Positions 46,865 to 48,216 of a DNA stretch of 48,216 nucleotides are shown piece by piece (position 1 is the stretch's first letter; every line of letters begins with the position of its first letter). The notes under the pieces are model-generated. The model worked only from the letters and a program-made list of their open reading frames with translations. It had not been told where the DNA came from and did no database searches. Position numbers and translations under genes: made by a program. The stretch spans positions 1 to 48,216 of the forward strand of contig JAUNVF010000012.1 in the NCBI GenBank assembly GCA_030537815.1, read 5' to 3'. This stretch comes from Tissierellia bacterium. GTDB taxonomy: Bacteria > Bacillota > Clostridia > Tissierellales > Peptoniphilaceae.

Positions 46865-47035
46865 ATGACTAAATTAAAAATTTTGTTAATATCTATCATT
46901 ATTAATTTTGGATTAAAATTAGGATATATACTAGGGGTCAAAGGTTGTTGGGGAACTACCTATCGTGAAGAATTAGATTCAGAAGAAAGAGATAAATTAT
47001 TACAGTTAATAAGAGAAGATAAATTAGATGATTAG
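46865..47035 (+). CDS. agrD: AgrD-like cyclic peptide autoinducer precursor
   Basis: A 56-codon ORF found by reading the gap before agrB. It has a Lys-containing hydrophobic/amphipathic leader (about 1-24, MTKLKILLISIIINFGLKLG), a short core around GVKGCWGTTY (24-33, a single Cys at 28) and a strongly charged acidic tail (REELDSEERDKLLQ, 34-47, to 56). This leader-Cys core-acidic tail layout is that of AgrD propeptides. AGAAGG lies nine bases upstream. The last codons overlap the agrB start by eight bases. The ring would be Cys28 to Thr32 (five residues) or to Tyr33 (six); which is unknown. Confidence 0.8.
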   Translation: MTKLKILLISIIINFGLKLGYILGVKGCWGTTYREELDSEERDKLLQLIREDKLDD

Positions 47036-47531
47036 AAGATATTTATATAAATTTGAAACTAAATCAAAAGTTGATTTAGCATTGTACGGATTGAGAAATG
47101 GTTTTCATCAGATTATAGTTTTTTGCTTATTATTGTTTTTAGGAAATAATATATTTAAATTTAGATATTCATTTTTGGTTCTAATACTTATGTATTTTCT
47201 ACAAATAAGACTTGGCAAATACCATTGCAAGACCAGATTTAGATGTTTTATATTTACATTATTTGTTTTTATATTAAATAATGTTATAGGGGAGAATATT
47301 TATAATTTATTAGATATAAGCAAAATTATCTATATTTCATTAATGCTATTTATGTTTTTTGTATATAAATTTAAAGTTTTTAAATTATCAATATTTATTT
47401 TCCTGATATATATAATATTAAACAACTATTGTAAGGCTTTAATATTTTCTTCTCTGCTTACTTTTATTATGGTTGAAATATTTTTTAAATGCAGAGTTGA
47501 AAATAATACTATAGAGCATGCTCAATATTAG
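47028..47531 (+). CDS. agrB: AgrB-like accessory gene regulator protease
   Basis: Membrane cysteine protease that cleaves the AgrD tail and closes the thiolactone ring. The 167-residue product has the N-terminal cytoplasmic YLYKFETKSKVDLALYGLRNG, a hydrophobic segment, then the catalytic region GKYHCKTRFRCFIFT, where His and the second Cys are separated by six residues, matching His77/Cys84 of S. aureus AgrB. Further helices follow (about 83-100, 103-115, 119-152). Slightly shorter than the usual 190 residues. Overlaps agrD by eight bases. Confidence 0.88.
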   Translation: MIRRYLYKFETKSKVDLALYGLRNGFHQIIVFCLLLFLGNNIFKFRYSFLVLILMYFLQIRLGKYHCKTRFRCFIFTLFVFILNNVIGENIYNLLDISKIIYISLMLFMFFVYKFKVFKLSIFIFLIYIILNNYCKALIFSSLLTFIMVEIFFKCRVENNTIEHAQY

Positions 47532-47584
47532 AAAAGGAGGAGGTTCTCGCAGATATTTACGGATTAAGTTACAAAAAGGAGTAT

Positions 47585-47623
47585 ATGTTCTCCAAAATCA
47601 ACACAAATAATAAAGAGGAGTAA
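47585..47623 (+). CDS. Possible 12-codon leader ORF
   Basis: ATG at 47585 preceded by AAAAAGGAG at good spacing encodes MFSKINTNNKEE and stops within the ribosome site (GAGGAGTAA) of the next gene. The 47532-47627 leader also holds two related segments, each AAAAGGAG followed by GTTCTC (47543 and 47587, 44 bases apart). Could be a regulatory uORF coupled to the secreted protein, or chance. Confidence 0.35.
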   Translation: MFSKINTNNKEE

Positions 47624-47627
47624 TAAA

Positions 47628-48017
47628 ATGAAAAACTACAAGAAAATATTTGCTGCAATTTTGTTGACATCAATTATAGTTTTCAATGGATTTACTGCAT
47701 ATGCTTACCCTAGATTTTATTTTATACTTCGTGCAGGTGAAACGAAATCTTCTGCTTCAGAAAAAAAGGTAGATAATCTAACAGGATTAGTTGATTTAAG
47801 ATCAAATAATTTCATAAGTGGAGAGGCTGCAAATTTTAGAATACGTACAGCAACCGGAGCTTATGCTACTGAGTATAGAACTTTATATGGAAATGCAAGA
47901 GTTGATTTAGCTTATCTTTCAGGAATGGGAGTGTATGGAAATTATTACAGACTATATTCCAATCCTGAAGTAATAAGGATATCTCCACTTCGAGTTTCTG
48001 GCGAGTGGATGCCGTAA
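47628..48017 (+). CDS. Small secreted protein of unknown function
   Basis: A 129-residue protein with a clear signal peptide: basic MKNYKK, hydrophobic core, and cleavage predicted after Ala26 (AYA/YPRF). The mature part, about 103 residues, is rich in Tyr, Arg, Ser and Gly and has no Cys. It ends in RISPLRVSGEWMP. The pattern (FYFILRAG, YRTLYGNARVDLAYL, SGEW near the end) reminds me of DUF2712-type secreted proteins, a weak resemblance. GAGGAG precedes the start. Downstream of agrDB, possibly on the same transcript; agr-controlled exoprotein or bacteriocin-like roles are speculation. Confidence 0.7.
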   Translation: MKNYKKIFAAILLTSIIVFNGFTAYAYPRFYFILRAGETKSSASEKKVDNLTGLVDLRSNNFISGEAANFRIRTATGAYATEYRTLYGNARVDLAYLSGMGVYGNYYRLYSNPEVIRISPLRVSGEWMP

Positions 48018-48055
48018 AAAGTTTAACAAGAGATAAATATTTCAACCAATAAAAT

Positions 48056-48085
48056 AATAGACATGCCCGGGCATGTCTATTTATT
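48056..48085 (+). terminator. 26-bp perfect palindrome, probable terminator
   Basis: AATAGACATGCCC (48056-48068) is directly followed by its exact complement GGGCATGTCTATT (48069-48081), then TTATT. As RNA it would fold with a small loop around CCCGGG. It lies between the secreted-protein gene and the lipoprotein ribosome site (TGGAGG, 48088). It could equally be a protein-binding dyad for the downstream gene. Confidence 0.6.
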
Positions 48086-48098
48086 AATGGAGGATAAA

Positions 48099-48216
48099 AT
48101 GAAAAGAAAAATATTAATCTGTCTTATAATTACTTTCTTTTTAACATCTTGTTTTCCTGAGGAAATGAATAAAGAAAATAATGAAATTCCGAAAAAGACG
48201 GATTCTCAAAATAATT
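48099..48216 (+). CDS. Lipoprotein N-terminus, gene cut by window edge
   Basis: ATG 48099 after TGGAGG opens a frame that runs to the window end (39 codons). MKRKILICLIITFFLTSCF is a type II signal peptide with lipobox LTSC (15-18; Cys18 lipidated by Lgt). The start of the mature part is polar and rich in Glu, Asn and Lys (EEMNKENNEIPKKTDSQ), a linker-like sequence. Function cannot be judged from what is present. Confidence 0.75.
   Translation, partial: MKRKILICLIITFFLTSCFPEEMNKENNEIPKKTDSQNN

Noticed and set aside
1-48216. tRNA genes, CRISPR repeats, insertion sequences or prophage genes
   Set aside because: No cloverleaf-like sequence, regularly spaced repeat, transposase or phage gene was seen on either strand by reading; a dedicated scan was not possible.

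Overview
The window reads as a stretch of chromosome from a low-GC Gram-positive anaerobe (Firmicutes). A Tissierellia/Clostridia-type organism is my best guess. The grounds are AT-rich codon use, strong GGAGG-type ribosome sites, TTG and GTG starts, consensus sigma-A promoters, a T-box riboswitch, a dcw cluster with a PASTA-domain PBP, the ireB-ruvX-DUF1292 block, RNase J, and an agr-type peptide signalling locus. Almost all genes lie on the + strand; the exceptions are a class A PBP at the left edge and a broken ClC antiporter gene near 27-28.5 kb. I saw no tRNA, rRNA, CRISPR array, insertion sequence or prophage.

Layout. 1-2798 (-): bifunctional PBP, cut by the window edge. 2984-7052: hflX, an IMPACT-family gene, yebC, a TIGR01906-like membrane protein and lgt, closed by a terminator. 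7135-18431: the division and cell-wall cluster mraZ-rsmH-ftsL-pbp-mraY-murD-ftsW-murG-divIB, then a nested hairpin, a separate promoter, ftsZ and nrdR. murE, murF, murC and ftsA are not in this cluster. 18480-21937: rarA, then a duplicated-DUF1538 membrane protein overlapping a tandem PII-like protein, a likely transporter/regulator pair. 21958-26926: a consensus promoter and an asparagine T-box control asnS, followed by an EamA transporter and leuS. 26993-28541 (-): ClC antiporter with a TrkA-C domain, frameshifted at an 8-base homopolymer. 28780-31862: an SDR-type threonine dehydrogenase, then iscR-iscS-iscU. 31976-40979: AI-2E-family permease, alaS, ireB, a ferredoxin-tailed aldo/keto reductase, ruvX, DUF1292, a Fur-family regulator, RNase J, YlbF and an O-methyltransferase. 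40983-44611: U32 protein, rplS with a structured leader, rbgA, rnhB and yraN.

The most interesting region is 44676-48216. An AgrA-like LytTR regulator and an AgrC-like kinase (frameshifted just before its G-box) are followed, after two terminators, by a 56-codon AgrD-like propeptide gene at 46865-47035. That gene overlaps an AgrB-type protease with the His-X6-Cys catalytic spacing. Downstream lie a short leader ORF, a small secreted protein, a 26-bp perfect palindrome and the start of a lipoprotein gene. The gene order (A-C-D-B, with separate promoters) differs from the classical BDCA order.

Other points worth attention are a 12-bp hairpin that may bring a distant Shine-Dalgarno sequence next to the aldo/keto reductase start codon, a probable MraZ operator, and several terminator-like hairpins that abut the ribosome site of the next gene and leave no room for a promoter.
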